A stretch of 64,000 bases of DNA. Source: Calendula officinalis (Eukaryota > Streptophyta > Magnoliopsida > Asterales > Asteraceae). The number at the start of each line of letters is the position of its first letter. Position 1 is the stretch's first letter. Position numbers and translations under genes: made by a program. The notes below the pieces were generated by a model that ran no database searches, was not told the DNA's origin, and saw only the letters and a program-made list of their open reading frames with translations. Shown one piece after another: positions 43,766-56,052 of the stretch. Location: assembly GCA_963853835.1 (NCBI GenBank), contig OY970825.1:83041942-83105941 (forward strand). Reading direction: 5' to 3'.

Positions 43766-44407
43766 AAAAAAGGTGATATTAACATAAAACCAAATACTAC
43801 GTACATTATATAATCAACACTTTCTTAAATACAACATTTTACGTTCTAAGATAGATTTCTAGCTACTCTTGTATTTCTACTTTCTTAAGGATTAATGTTG
43901 TGAATAGAATATGATAGTTAAATATCCAAACACCAAATAAATATAAAAATAATAATATTGGTTAGTGATGTTAATCATAACAAACGAAAAACGATTTGGA
44001 TAGTGAAATAAAGTAAAAAAAAAGTTTCCGGTAAAATGATGAGGATTAAAGAAAATTTAACATCAAGCTTAAATAAGCTACTTTGAACCATTTTATCTGA
44101 ATAACCTACTTCAAAAGTGTTAAAACACGTCAATATTCATTACGGAGTATATCTTAACTACACGGCTAATTTAGAATATGGACTATAATTTGCAAGGCTT
44201 CAACAATTGTATTTTAGATAAAAAAAATTGTTGTCTATTTCGCCCCAATAATAGATATTGATTGTAGGCTTAACCGATTAAAAATATGTACATTATGATG
44301 TGATTACACCAATAAAAGGCTCACTCGTACTCGTATTGACTTAAAAATAATAATAAAGAAAATCCAATAAATTTAAAATTATGTTTAGAGTTCTACCAAA
44401 GAAACAA

Positions 44408-45604
44408 ATATTTCATATTTCATATAAGTGTGGAAATTTCTGACCCGACATAAAACCCGATCTGAAATTGACACGAGAATAAACAGGTTTGGGTTGAGGT
44501 AAAAAAATTTTGGGTCAGTCTTGGATCAACTAAACGGACCCGTTATCCTCTCTTACGGGCTTTTAGATTGCTTATTATTTACACTTACCCAAATAGAGGT
44601 GTCGTTCAAAATATATGTATTCGGGTCAACCCAACCTCAGCACTGCTAAAAGTGGTGTCAATTTTTAACTTTATAAAGTGAATTCCTTTTAACCGTTAGA
44701 ATATAAAATATATGATTATTAGAGAGATATTACATATATCTCTGCAGGTAGAGATGCAAATTTAACCCGTGGGTAACCGAGTCTTACGGGGTGGGTATTA
44801 CCCTTCTAAACGGGTAACGGGTCGGGGATGCGTTTAAATTTCATACCCGAGAGCGGGTACGGGTTTTATAATACCCGCACCGTTTATACCCGACCCGACT
44901 ATATATATTAATGTGTAATTTTTTTTAATATAGGTTTAGCCCACTAGTCACTACTCAAACTTATCCCAACTCTTAATCTCTCATTAGCTCAATTTAATAA
45001 TGATTAAAATATGGCTCGTCTCCCGTTAGTCCATTACGTATTGAACGAAATAAGTCTGAACGAACTAAGAGTATTAAATGTTTTAGCTATTTTATTTACT
45101 TTTTTTATTGTACGGGTACCCGTACCCGGCGGGGATTTTTCTACCCGAACCCGACGGGTATTTGACCGGGTACGGGGCGGGTACGGGTATAGGAATAGAG
45201 GGTCGGGTACGGGTTTTGCAGTACCCGCTACTACCCGTACCTGTTTGCATCTCTATCTGCAGGGCTTATGATACACGTGGAAGAATCGTTACACGAAGAC
45301 CACTTGTGCGATAACTATATGTTTATTTTTCATTATTTTATCCGTTACTTGACCTGATTCAACTCTCCTTCTCTCAATTCTTAAGTCGGGATCTTTAATT
45401 TTCATTAATTATATGTTAGAAAACTAACATTTTACAATTGATTGATTACTTGAAAATTTTATAAGCTAGTATTTCATATTTCATATAAGTGTGAAAATTT
45501 CTGACCCGACATAAAACCCGATCTGAAATCGACACGAGAATAAACAGGTTTAGGCTGAGGTAAAAAAGTTTTGGGTCAGTCTTGGATCGACTAAACGGAC
45601 CCGT
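44408..45604. repeat. Direct duplication of about 136 bp flanking 0.9 kb
   Basis: 44408-44543 and 45468-45604 are nearly identical (both contain TTCATATTTCATATAAGTGT, CATAAAACCCGATCTGAAAT and ACGAGAATAAACAGGTTT). The right copy continues into a longer MITE. The left copy ends at GGACCCGTTA. Confidence 0.85.
44749..45255. mobile_element. hAT-type non-autonomous element
   Basis: 507 bp, with an 8-bp target duplication TCTGCAGG (44741-44748 and 45256-45263), as hAT elements make. Inverted ends are TAGAGATGCAAAT and (reverse complement) TAGAGATGCAAAC. The rest is rich in ACCCG/CGGGT repeats. Non-coding. Confidence 0.88.
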
Positions 45605-45970
45605 TTATTAAATGGGTTGGGTTCGGGTCAATAATAATTTAAATGGGTCGACTCGCCAACATGTTTAACTATTAAAATAAATTTATAATTAGTTTATTGA
45701 TTATTAGTTCAAACGTAATAATAGTTTATTATTTTTTAGATAAAACTAAAAGAGATACTTAATAATTTGGTGTTTTATAATTTTGTTATGAATTTATGGA
45801 ATAAAAACTTGTTTGACCAGTTTGAACCATTTTACCCGTTTGTCCTACTAACATGTTTAACCAGTTTAATTAAACACGTTATATAGGTCAGGTTCGGATT
45901 GAGGGTAACAAGTTAGGGTTGAGATGTATATAAACATGTCGATTTTTGGTTGAACATTTCTGGCACATTG
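45490..45970. mobile_element. MITE of the same family as 61673-62196
   Basis: Contains GACCCGACAT, CAGGTTTAGGCTGAGGTAAA, GGGTCAATAATAATTTAA and GGGTCGACTCGCC in the same order as the reverse complement of the right half of the element at 61673-62196. The right end near TTGAACATTTCTGGCAC is an approximate inverted partner of the left GTGTGAAAATTTCTG. Target duplication not resolved. Confidence 0.55.
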
Positions 45971-46371
45971 TGGCTCTAAAGACGTCATGTGGTCATATAA
46001 GCTTTGAGTTATTATATTAGTAGATTATAAAAGATAAAAGTTAGAAAGAAAATATTAGAAAATCATAATTTCAAAAATTAGGGAGCATTTCGGTGAGAAA
46101 AAAAAAGGGTAAGGTCATCTAAAAATTAGGCGAGTTTTTTTTTATAGGTTCTAAATTGATAGTGAAATTATATTTAAACACCCTAGTTGTATTATTAAAT
46201 TAATTTTAATAATCAAACATTATTTATTTATACTATTTCACATGCAATTTATTCTTGTTGTTCGTTAAAGAGGTGGACAAATGGAGTTAACCGTCTTTTT
46301 ACGGCAACGGAGGGCCAACGAGAAGGGGGACTTGTACTTACACAGAAGAGCTGAACCCACCCCTGTTTCTT

Positions 46372-46379
46372 ACACGTGT
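46372..46379. promoter_or_regulatory. G-box-like element upstream of RPE
   Basis: ACACGTGT, an ACGT-core motif about 190 bases upstream of the RPE ATG. Such elements bind bZIP and bHLH factors and are common in light-regulated photosynthesis genes. Its role here is inferred from position only. Confidence 0.4.
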
Positions 46380-46570
46380 CAATCACATCTACTTGCATCT
46401 TCTGACAACAACTAACAATCATAAACTGAATTCTTTACCCAAAAGACATTCATTACCCAAAAGTCCGAAAGATTTGGCGTCGATATAGGAAAGATTTCAC
46501 CCTTTTAGGTCATACCCACCAACTGTTTGATAAAAAGCCTCAATCAAGAATTTGAGTAAAAAGAGGGGAA

Positions 46571-48679
46571 ATGGCAACTGCTTCTTTGGGTTCATCGACT
46601 TTAACTCAATCACAGATTAAAGGGTTTTATAAGCAGTCTGTTTCTCAGCATAACTCGCTTACTTACACAAGGTACGGTTTCCTCTAAGTTCTGGATTTTA
46701 GTTAAGTTCTTGATAATCTCGCTTGAAATTGTGGGGTGGTGTCTTTGCTTTGAAGGCAGGTTTTAGAAATCTTGTATGGGTTTTGATTTAGATGTGTTTT
46801 TGAATCCGATATGTTACATTATTTCATTGAGAAACCTCTCCTTGTTTATAGCAGTTCATAATTAGGAGCTATTTTAAATGCAGTTAAATCTCTAATATAT
46901 TGTTTTTATTTTTTCAAATTCATGAATTTAGGAGAGGTATTAGAACCATTGTGAAGGCTAGTTCTCGGGTTGATCAATTCTCAAAGAGCGATATTATTGT
47001 TTCTCCATCAATTCTTTCTGCAAATTTTGCTAAGTTGGGAGAACAGGTATTGTTCTTTATTCATGGTTCTTGTTAGAGATCGATCATATGTATAAAAACA
47101 ATTTTTATTACAGGTAGACTGATACATTAATAGGTAAGTTTTGAAGTACGATAAATACAATAATACAATCTGTATAGCTAGATGCATTCAAGTGTAGTTT
47201 GCCCATTTGATTTTGTTCATGTGGTAAAAAGGAAATATATCTGATTTTTTAATATTGTTCTTTTTATGATGCGGATATTATATACATAGGTGAAAGCTGT
47301 TGAGGTGGCAGGTTGTGATTGGATACATGTGGATGTAATGGACGGCCGATTTGTTCCAAATATTACAATTGGACCCCTCGTTGTTGATGCAATACGCCCA
47401 GTAACTGACCTCCCATTGGACGTGCATTTGGTAAATAAAATAAAATAGAAAAACAAAATGCTCTCATGTATTTTTATTTTTTTTTAATAAAAGGAAATAT
47501 TTGTTGAATGAAAAATTAAAAAAAATATATATATGACAGATGATTGTGGAACCTGAACAACGAGTGCCAGACTTTATAAAAGCGGGAGCTGACATAGTTA
47601 GTGTCCATTGTGAGCAATCTTCCACCATCCATTTACACCGTACTCTCAATCAAGTAAGGTTTTTTTAATTATTATAATTAAATTTTGCATATTTGTTTAT
47701 TTTATTTAGTATTTGTTGTTATTCAGATCAAGAGTCTTGGAGCAAAAGCTGGAGTTGTGTTGAACCCTGCAACACCATTAACAGCAATAGAATACGTTCT
47801 CGATGGTAAATTATATTTTTTACTTTATTTAATTCATGTGAGGTTAATTTAAAATTTATTTATTTGTAACAGTGGTTGATCTGGTGTTGATTATGTCTGT
47901 AAATCCTGGATTTGGTGGGCAAAGCTTTATTGAAAGCCAAGTTAAGAAGATATCAGATTTGAGAAGAACGTGTGTCGACAAGGTATTAATTTATGTTTTA
48001 TATGTAATATTATCATTATATGGGGTGATTTTGATTATAATCCACCATAATAAGATTTGAGAAGAATGGGTATATATATAAAAGTTTGATAAAATGAAAA
48101 CATGTCAAAACTCACCCAAAATGTTCTCCTAAATCGTATTATTTCAGAATTTACTATCATTGTACAGTAACAGAAAAAAGTAGACCATAATTTGAAATGT
48201 TAATTATTTATAAAAATTGAAGTAAAAAAGTGTTTGCGCGTCACCTGTTTTGACCATTTTGCCCCTGAGGTAACGTTTATTATTTGATTTCACAGGGAGT
48301 GAACCCATGGATCGAGGTTGATGGTGGAGTTACCCCAAACAATGCGTACAAGGTATAATTTGTATTTGTAATTTGTATATATATAAATACAAATGATTTA
48401 TGTAAAAAGTGTTTCAGTTAGTTATTTTTCTTTTATAGGAATTGAGGCAAAGGGATTACAACTAATGTTCATTCTTTTTGTTTTCAGGTTATTGAGGCTG
48501 GTGCTAATGCATTGGTTGCTGGTTCTGCGGTTTTTGGAGCTAAAGATTATGCTCAAGGTACATCCCTAATAACTCAAAACTTATAAAAAAAAAACATGTT
48601 TCTTACCCATTTTTTAATGTTTTTTACAGCAATAAAAGGTATTAAAACCAGCACAAGACCAACGACACTTCATTCGTAA
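46571..48679 (+). CDS. RPE: Ribulose-phosphate 3-epimerase, chloroplastic, nine exons
   Basis: Interconverts ribulose 5-phosphate and xylulose 5-phosphate in the Calvin cycle and plastid pentose phosphate pathway. Exons: 46571-46671, 46932-47046, 47290-47430, 47540-47653, 47727-47805, 47873-47982, 48296-48352, 48488-48557 and 48630-48679. They total 837 nt, 278 residues, with frames joining throughout. Residues 1 to about 45 form a Ser/Thr-rich transit peptide ending near VKASSRVD. The TIM-barrel core shows SPSILSANFAKLGEQ, the metal-binding and catalytic WIHVDVMDGRFVPN, LDVHLMIVEPEQ, MSVNPGFGGQSFI, catalytic Asp in WIEVDGGV, and phosphate-binding VAGSAVFGA. The length fits plant plastid RPE. 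All key residues are present, so the gene looks functional. Confidence 0.96.
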
Positions 48680-49223
48680 AAAAACAAAAAAAAAACAATT
48701 CAAACTAGGATGTGATTACAACCCATGTTATTAACAGCCGACAAACATAGCAAATACCACATGTTGTGACATACAAAGAGTCCATTTATAAGTGACACAA
48801 GGTGTTTATGTAACACACTTATGTTGCATAAACCAATGTAAAAAGTTCATTTTTTTGTTATTAGATGTAAGATTTGTTGTTTAGTTTGGTGTGCTGACAA
48901 GTCTGAAATTATGGGCATATGTTTGTTCATTGTTTCTTGATGTATTTTGGAGTGAGGAATTTGCATTCTTTAATATCGGCCCTGAAATTGCATTTGTATG
49001 ATAAAAGTTGCAACAAACATTATCCTAGGATTTGATTTCTTTCACACTACAAATACCACACCTGTTTCTAATGAGATTTGAACTCTAACCACTTTGTTTG
49101 ATGCCAAGATGGTTGTAAATGAAAAAGAAACCATACAAATAACAATAGTGAATATTCAATAAACCCTCAAAGGTTGCCCTAAAACATGGCTTTAAGAGAA
49201 ATTCTATTTTCTTTAATTCATTA
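48680..49223. other. RPE 3' UTR and flank
   Basis: Non-coding. The nearer part is the likely RPE 3' UTR. From about 49080 it leads to the Harbinger left end at 49227. Confidence 0.5.
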
Positions 49224-49391
49224 TCAGACCACTGCCAACGGTGCCGCCGGTTTGGCGCCAGAACCGCCACCGTTGGCACGGACCGTCGGTGGCACCGCCG
49301 GTTTGGACCACGCCGGTTTGGAGATGAGACGGGAGGGAGCGCAGGTCGTTTTTCTTTTTCTTTTTTCTTTTTTTCCCCCAACGGTAATATT

Positions 49392-49396
<5 letters not shown>

Positions 49397-49486
<90 letters not shown>
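49397..49486. repeat. (TA)n microsatellite, left half
   Basis: About 90 bp of uninterrupted TA, immediately beside the MITE left end. The other half resumes at 54542. Confidence 0.95.
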
Positions 49487-49488
<2 letters not shown>

Positions 49489-49778
49489 TGGGATCCTGTG
49501 AGGACTCTTTTTTTCGGTGAGGACTCGCGAGGACACCTCATAAAAATTTCAAAAAATTCCGAAAAAAATATATATAACCCACCATGATTATTACTACATT
49601 TGACAAAAAAAAAAATTCAAAAAAAAAATTATGATCCACTTTTTTTAACGAATCATAACAATGATCCAGATTTTTTTTGTGGATCATTATTATGATCCAT
49701 TTTTTTTTTTGGATCATTTTTGGATTTTTTTTTTTTTTGGATCTTATACATAGCGATTTTAATGTTTAAAAAAGGAAG

Positions 49779-49923
49779 TGTTAGGAAACGAGAGAAAATT
49801 TAGAAGATCTTTATTAGACGTAATTGAATGAATCACTATTACAATTGATAAGCCTCACTACTTATAGGAATTAGTTTTGGCATCTAACAGCTAACAAACT
49901 GTAACCGAAAGTCACACTCTACA
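49779..49923 (-). repeat. 3' LTR of the minus-strand copia
   Basis: 145 bp, unusually short for a copia element of this size. It pairs with 54299-54443. Confidence 0.95.
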
Positions 49924-49971
49924 AATCTCCACCTTGACTTTCAATCTACTACAAAACAAACAAAAAACATT

Positions 49972-52900
49972 CTACTTCCAGCTATCAATGTTTAGAAGAT
50001 CTAAACAATGCCTGAATTTATTTAAAGTAACAGGCTTGGTAAGTGCATCTGCAGGGTTATCATCAGTCTTAACCTTCTCAACTTTAACTCTTCTTTCTGA
50101 CCGAATGAAATGATAGCGCACATCTATGTGCTTTGTTCTTTCATGATGCACCTGATCTTTGGCAAGACAGATTGCACTCATGCTGTCACAAAATACAACA
50201 GCCTGATCTTGATAAAACCCAAGATCCCCGAGCAGCCCTTTTAGCCAAATACCTTCTTTAGCCGCTTCTGTCAAAGCCATATACTCTGCTTCAGTGGTAG
50301 ATAATGCAACTGAAGGCTGTAAAGTAGCTTTCCAGCTCACCAACGCATCTCCAACAGTGAAAACATATCTTGTTAAAGACCTTCGAGAGTCCAGATCTGA
50401 TGCATAATCAGAATCTGAGTAACCAACCACCAAACACTCTCTTTTTCCACCGTAAATCAGACCCACATCAGCTGTACCCCTGAGATAACGAAATATACGT
50501 TTAACAGCTATCCAGTGTTCTTTTCCCGCATTAACCATATAACGAGAAACAACACTGACTGCATGAGCTATGTCAGGTCTAGTACAGACCATAACATACA
50601 TCAGACTCCCTACTGCACTAGAATATGGAACTTTATTCATATATTCCACCTCAACCTCTGTATGAGGTGCTAAATCAGTTGACAATTTGAAATTTGCTGA
50701 TGAGGGAGTATTCAAAGCTTTTGCTGAACTCATACCAAACCGAGAAAGAATTTTCTGAATGTAACTTTTCTGTGACAAGAAAAGTTTACCATTAATTCTA
50801 TCTCGAATAATCTCCATTCCTAAGATCTTTTGAGCAGCCCCTAAATCCTTCATATCAAACTCAGAATTAAGAAGAATTTTCAACTTCTTAATTTCTTCTA
50901 TATCACGAGCTGCTACTAACATATCATCAACATACAACAGCAAATAGATGAATGACCCATCATCCACTTTCTTGTGATAAATGCAGCAATCATATGGACT
51001 TCTATTGAATCCATTATTCACCATAAAACTGTCAAATCGCTTATACCACTGCCTTGGCGATTGCTTCAATCCATAAAGTGATTTTTTCAGCTTACAAACA
51101 TAGTCTTCTTTCCCTTGAGCAATAAACCCTTCTGGTTGACTCATATAGATCTCCTCTTCGAGATCTCCATGTAAGAAGGCTGTTTTAACGTCTAACTGTT
51201 CTAACTCCAAATTCCGCTGTGCAACTAAAGCTAACAGCACTCGAATAGACGTATGTCACACCACAGGTGAGAAAATCTCATTATAATCGACTCCTTGCTC
51301 TTGACTATAACCTCTAGCCACTAAACGAGCTTTATATCTCACACTTTCAGCACCTGGCTGCCCTGTTTTGCATTTAAAAATCCACTTACAAGTTACCACT
51401 TTTCTGCCTTGAGGCAACTTAACCAACTCCAAAGTTCTATTTTTATGAAGTGATTCCATCTCTTCACTCATGGCTGCTATCCACACATCAGCTTCCTTGG
51501 TAGTTATCGCCTCTTTGTAACTTGTTGGTTCACAAAAAACTATTTCTTCAGCAACTTGTAATGCATAGGCCACCATCCCACCAATACCATACCGAGCAGG
51601 CCTATTCACTTGCCTTCGGGGCTTATCTAAGGCTATTGATCGAAACTCTACGGGTTGTTGCACATTTTGTGACTCAACTGATTCATTCTGAGATGAAGTA
51701 TTAGGCTGTTCAGTAGCATTTTCAACATCTTCATCTGAGTTATTAACTTCATACACTATTTGTTCAGAATTGACCTCTTCTTGGTCTTTATTAGATGTTG
51801 AAACAGATTGTTTTTCCACTCCACGAATCATACAATCTTCATCAAATATCACATCTCGACTAAGAATTACTCTTCTTTCAGTCGGTGACCAGATTCTATA
51901 TCCTTTCACTCCATCACCATAGCCCATAAACAACCCTTTCTTCGATCTAGGTTCCAACTTTCCTTCACTTACATGATAATATGCTGGACAACCAAACACC
52001 CTTAGACCCGTGTAATCTGCCGGCTTTCCCGACCAGACTTCAATTGGAGTTTTACAACCAATTGCTGTTGCAGGACTTCTATTAACTAGGTAGCAAACCG
52101 TGTTTAAAGCTCCTGCCCAAAAGCTTCTATCCAACCCCGCATTTGACAACAAACACCGAACTCTTTCCAACAGAGTTTTATTCATTCTTTCGACCACTCC
52201 ATTCTGCTGTGGCGTGTACCGAACAGTATGATGTCTAGCAATTCCTTCATTCTTGCAGAATTGATCAAACTCACCCGAACAAAACTCCAAACCATTATTT
52301 GTTCGTAGGTGTTTAATCTTCTTCCCAACTTGGTTTTCTATGAGAACTTCCATTGCTTGAACTTCTCAAATGACTCACTTTTGTGTTTCATAATAAACAC
52401 CCAAGTCATTCTTGAGTAGTCATCTATTATTGACAAAAAATACCGACCACCACAAAGTGAAGGAACTTGTGAAGGGCCCCAACGATCTGCATGAAGATAA
52501 TCCAAAGATGACTTCGTTCTATGAACACCTTTTGAAAAACTCACTCGAATCTGTTTTCCAAAAATACAGTGTTCACAAAAGCCCAAATCAGCCACTTTAT
52601 GGCTTCCAAGAAGTCCCTCTTTGCTGAGAATTATCATGCCCTTTTCACTAACATGTCCCAGCCTCATATGCCATAGACGAGTCAAATCTGATTCAGTTTT
52701 GTCAGATTTTGAGGCTGTTGCAGCAGACCCTACAACTGTGCTTCCTTGTAAAATATACAAGGTACTTTTCTTAATACCTTTCATGACCACTAATGCACCC
52801 TTAGTGACTTTAAGCACTCCACCTTCACCAGTATACTTAAATCCTTTCGAGCCCAAGTCTCCCAAAGAAATTAAATTCTTTTTCAATTTTGGTACATGCC

Positions 52901-53969
52901 TGACATTGGTCAATGTTCTTACAATTCCGTCATACATTTTGACTATTACCGATCCAATCCCAATCACTCCACATGCTGAGTCATTTCCCATTAATACACT
53001 TCCTGATGAAACACTTTCATAAGAATCAAACCAGTCTCTATGTGGAGTCATATGGTAAGAACACCCCGAGTCAAGAATCCATTCATCTTTATGAGGTTTT
53101 AATTCAGCAACACTTTGACAATCTGCTGCTGAAAGTACCATATCTCTTTCAGAATCTGAGTCATCATGTGCAATAGCAGCGGATGTTTTGTCTTTTCGTT
53201 TTGGACATTCATTTTTCCAATGACCTTGTTCTTTACAGTAATTGCACACATCTCTGGGATTTACTTTTGATCCTCTACCTTTGGATTTTGACCGACCTCT
53301 CCCTTTCCATTTTCCTTTTCCTTTATCTGAATGGTTTCTTTCTCTGCCTCTATCACCATCAAAAACTGATAGACCAACAGACTAACTTTCAGATCCATTT
53401 CCATTCCCAGAGGCCTTATGGCGGAGCTCTCTTGAATGTAAGCTTGATCCGACTTCTTCCAATGTGATTGTGTCTCTACCAACAACAAAAGAATTTACAA
53501 AATTCTCGTATGATGGTGGCAGCGAAACCAACAGAACAAGAGCAGCGTCTTCATCCTCAATCTTGACATCCACATTCTTTAAATCCATAAGAATGGAATT
53601 CAGTTCATCAAGATGCTCTTTCAGGCCTGTTCCTTCCTTCATACGCAGTGAGAACAATCTTTGTTTCAATAACAACTTGTTTGTTAGCGATTTCGTCATG
53701 TACAAACTCTCTAATTTCAACCACAAAGTTGCAGCTGTTTCTTCATCAGCAACTTCGTATAACACTTCATCGGACAGTGATAGCAGAATGGTTGAATGAG
53801 CCTTTTCATCTTGTTGATCGAAATCAGCAACTGCCATATTTTCTGGTCTTGGACCAGCCAAAGGAGCCCATATTCCTTGTTGTTTCAGAAGAGCCCTCAT
53901 CTTGATTCTCCATAGGCTGAAGTTATTGTTACCAGTGAACTTGTCAATCTTGATCATATGTGACGGCAT
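49972..53969 (-). pseudogene. Copia gag-pol polyprotein with three lesions
   Basis: Probable start MPSHMIKIDKFTG at 53969. Gag is followed by the knuckle CNYCKEQGHWKNEC (about 53246), protease WILDSGCSYHMT, integrase zinc region (HMRLGH...CEHC), integrase core, RT (LDVKTAFLHGDLEEEIYM, YVDDML) and RNase H (SVALSTTEAEYMAL), ending at 49972. Lesions: stop after GNGSES at about 53382, a probable 1-base loss near 52345, and TGA at 51256. The second integrase motif reads RTNNGLEF where TDNG is normal, so a catalytic Asp is replaced by Asn. This copy is inactive but nearly full length. Confidence 0.95.
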
Positions 53970-54298
53970 CTTGAAGAGAACTATTCTCACCTGAATCTAT
54001 TTTTCAAAATCAGAAAAATTAGATACGAAATTGATATCTGATTATCAACGGCTCCACCTTGAATCGCTAATTAGGGCTCGCTCCACCTTGAATTGAATAT
54101 TCTTCAATTCAATTGAAATAGATCCGATCGTGAACCCTAACTTTAAAAACAACGAAATTGATTTCTTATTTTATTGAAATCAATTGATGCGATTCATCAA
54201 TTTCAGAAAGCGTGATCAATCACAGAAGGAAGAATCGATTGAAAAGAAAAAAAACGAACGAGAACGTGAGATAGGAGAACCACGCTCTGATACCAATT

Positions 54299-54443
54299 TG
54301 TTAGGAAACGAGAGAAAATTTAGGAGATCTTTATTAGACGTAATTCAATGAATCACTATTACAATTGATAAGCCTCACTACTTATAGGAATTAGTTTTGG
54401 CATCTAACAGCTAACAAACTGTAACCGAAAGTCATACTCTACA
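54299..54443 (-). repeat. 5' LTR of the minus-strand copia
   Basis: 145 bp, same ends as 49779-49923. The primer site lies just inside it. Confidence 0.95.
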
Positions 54444-54539
54444 GGAAGTTTTTGAAAAAAGTTTGTTTTGGATCATTTTTAGAGTTTTTTTGGAGTCCTC
54501 ACAGTCCTCGCGAGGAAAAGAGTCATCACCGGATCCGGA

Positions 54540-54541
<2 letters not shown>

Positions 54542-54620
<79 letters not shown>
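54542..54620. repeat. (AT)n microsatellite, right half
   Basis: About 79 bp of uninterrupted AT next to the MITE right end, ending shortly before the transposase promoter. Confidence 0.95.
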
Positions 54621-54624
<4 letters not shown>

Positions 54625-54640
54625 AATCCTTTTAAATCTC

Positions 54641-54648
54641 TATAAATA
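54641..54648 (+). promoter_or_regulatory. TATA box of the Harbinger transposase
   Basis: TATAAATA, 67 bases before the transposase ATG, followed by a CT-rich leader. Confidence 0.6.
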
Positions 54649-54714
54649 CCCACTTTCATTCTATTATTTTCACAACAAAAATTCTCTCTTCTCCTACCCA
54701 ACCATACTTATAAA

Positions 54715-56052
54715 ATGTCTAATGTTTCTGATTCCTCTTCCGAATATGATTCCGATTTGGAAGCTATTTTAACGATAGCCAATTCTTACAATGCCGAGGA
54801 AATGGTCGCCATTGTAAATGCTCTTTCATCTGATACAGAGGACGATGAAGAGATCGCTCTGATCCCCAGAGCGTCGAGAAGGTATGTGCCACGAGATTGT
54901 GAAGGTGCCGGTGAGCGTTTGTACGCAGACTACTTTGCTGAAAATCCCACGTTCCCGCTGGATTATTTTAAGTGACGTTTCCATATGACCCGTTCGATGT
55001 ACCTCTGTATATGTGACGGTATAACTTCTTACTCTCAGACTCCTTTACCTGCGCATTTTCTGTATTTTCGTCAACGGGACGATGCTACCGGAAGATCGGG
55101 TTTTAATATTCTTCAAAAATGTACATCCGCTGTACGACAATTGGCCTATGGTTGTGCTGCCGATTTGTTTGATAAATATCTACACATGGGACAACAAACA
55201 TCGTATGATTGTTTGGATAGTTTTGTCAAATGTGTATACCATCTATTTGGTGCTGAGTACTTAAGAAAACCCAACGCGCATGACGTCGAACGCTTACATC
55301 AACGTCATGCTAAGGTGCATGGTTTTCCGGGTATGCTCGGCAACATCGATTACATGCACTGGCCTTGGAGGAATTGTCCGGTGGCATGGAAAGGACAATA
55401 CACACGAGGTGACCAAGGGGAGCCAACGATCATGCTAGAAGCGGTTGCGTCTTATGATTTGTAGATTTGGCACGCTTACTTCGGCCCAGCTGGTTCGAGC
55501 AACGACATCAATGTCCTTAATGCATCAGATTTATTCAAGGACTTGCTGCAAGACAAAACCCCCACTATTCATTTTGTCATTATCGGGCAACAATTCACTA
55601 AAGGATACTATCTCGGTGACGGGATATATCCGGAATGGTCAACCATTGTGAAGACATTTAAGTATCCGTTATCTGAACAACAAACTCGGTTTAAAAGATA
55701 TCAAGAAGCCGCAAGAAAAGATATTGAACGAGCATTCGGTGTTTTGCAAGGCCGTTGGCAAATCATTAAAAACCCGGCAAGACCATATAGCGTCAATAAA
55801 ATGCGTCGAATCATGTATTGTTGTATAATTTTACACAACATGATAACTGAGGACAACGGTCGCAACATGTGTCCACTTGAGGAGGCGTATATGGATAACC
55901 CGGCAAACACGCTGCAACGCTCGTGGAATGAGAGAGTTGCAACACACGCTCGAATGACCAAAGAACTACGGGATCAAGCAACGCATCACAGATTTCGCAA
56001 TGCACTAGTAAACCACATTTCGCAACTCCCACCAAAGTTCCGCCAACGTTAA
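54715..56052 (+). pseudogene. PIF/Harbinger DDE transposase (HARBI1-like) with two stops
   Basis: One frame of 446 codons from the ATG at 54715. N-terminal acidic region (MSNVSDSSSEYDSDLEAIL), then a helical region (DCLDSFVKCVYHLFGAEYL). The DDE triad is visible in GNIDYMHWPW (first Asp), GSSNDINVLN (second Asp) and IERAFGVLQGRW (Glu). It ends PPKFRQR. Stops TGA at 54973-54975 (where an Arg codon CGA would fit) and TAG at 55462-55464 (where Trp TGG would fit) interrupt it. The family cuts and pastes Harbinger elements together with an ORF1 Myb-like partner. This copy is probably inactive. Confidence 0.9.

Larger units (their letters stand above)
49779..54443 (-). mobile_element. Complete Ty1/copia retrotransposon, minus strand, 4,665 bp
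   Basis: Two 145-bp LTRs, 49779-49923 and 54299-54443 (TGTTAGGAAACGAG...CTCTACA), with about 3 differences by eye, and a perfect 5-bp duplication GGAAG (49774-49778 and 54444-54448). The tRNA-iMet primer site reads on the minus strand at 54295-54283 (TGGTATCAGAGCG). The polypurine tract AAGGTGGAGATT lies next to the 49779 LTR. It encodes a gag-pol frame with few lesions. The domain style fits the Tork-like copia group (inference). Confidence 0.96.
49487..54541 (-). mobile_element. MITE in a (TA)n tract, copy 2, split by a copia element
   Basis: 49487-49778 and 54444-54541 together reconstitute a unit collinear with the reverse complement of 29714-30100 (starts AGTGGGATCCTGTGAGGACT, ends near CACCGGATCCGGACC). 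TA tracts flank it on both sides. Confidence 0.88.

Noticed and set aside
49186..49587. ORFs made largely of Tyr-Ile repeats
   Set aside because: Translation of the TA microsatellite; no coding meaning. The same applies to 54432-54772 and 30046-30291.
53183..53799. Plus-strand ORFs across the copia region
   Set aside because: Antisense shadows of gag-pol; no domain or start context.
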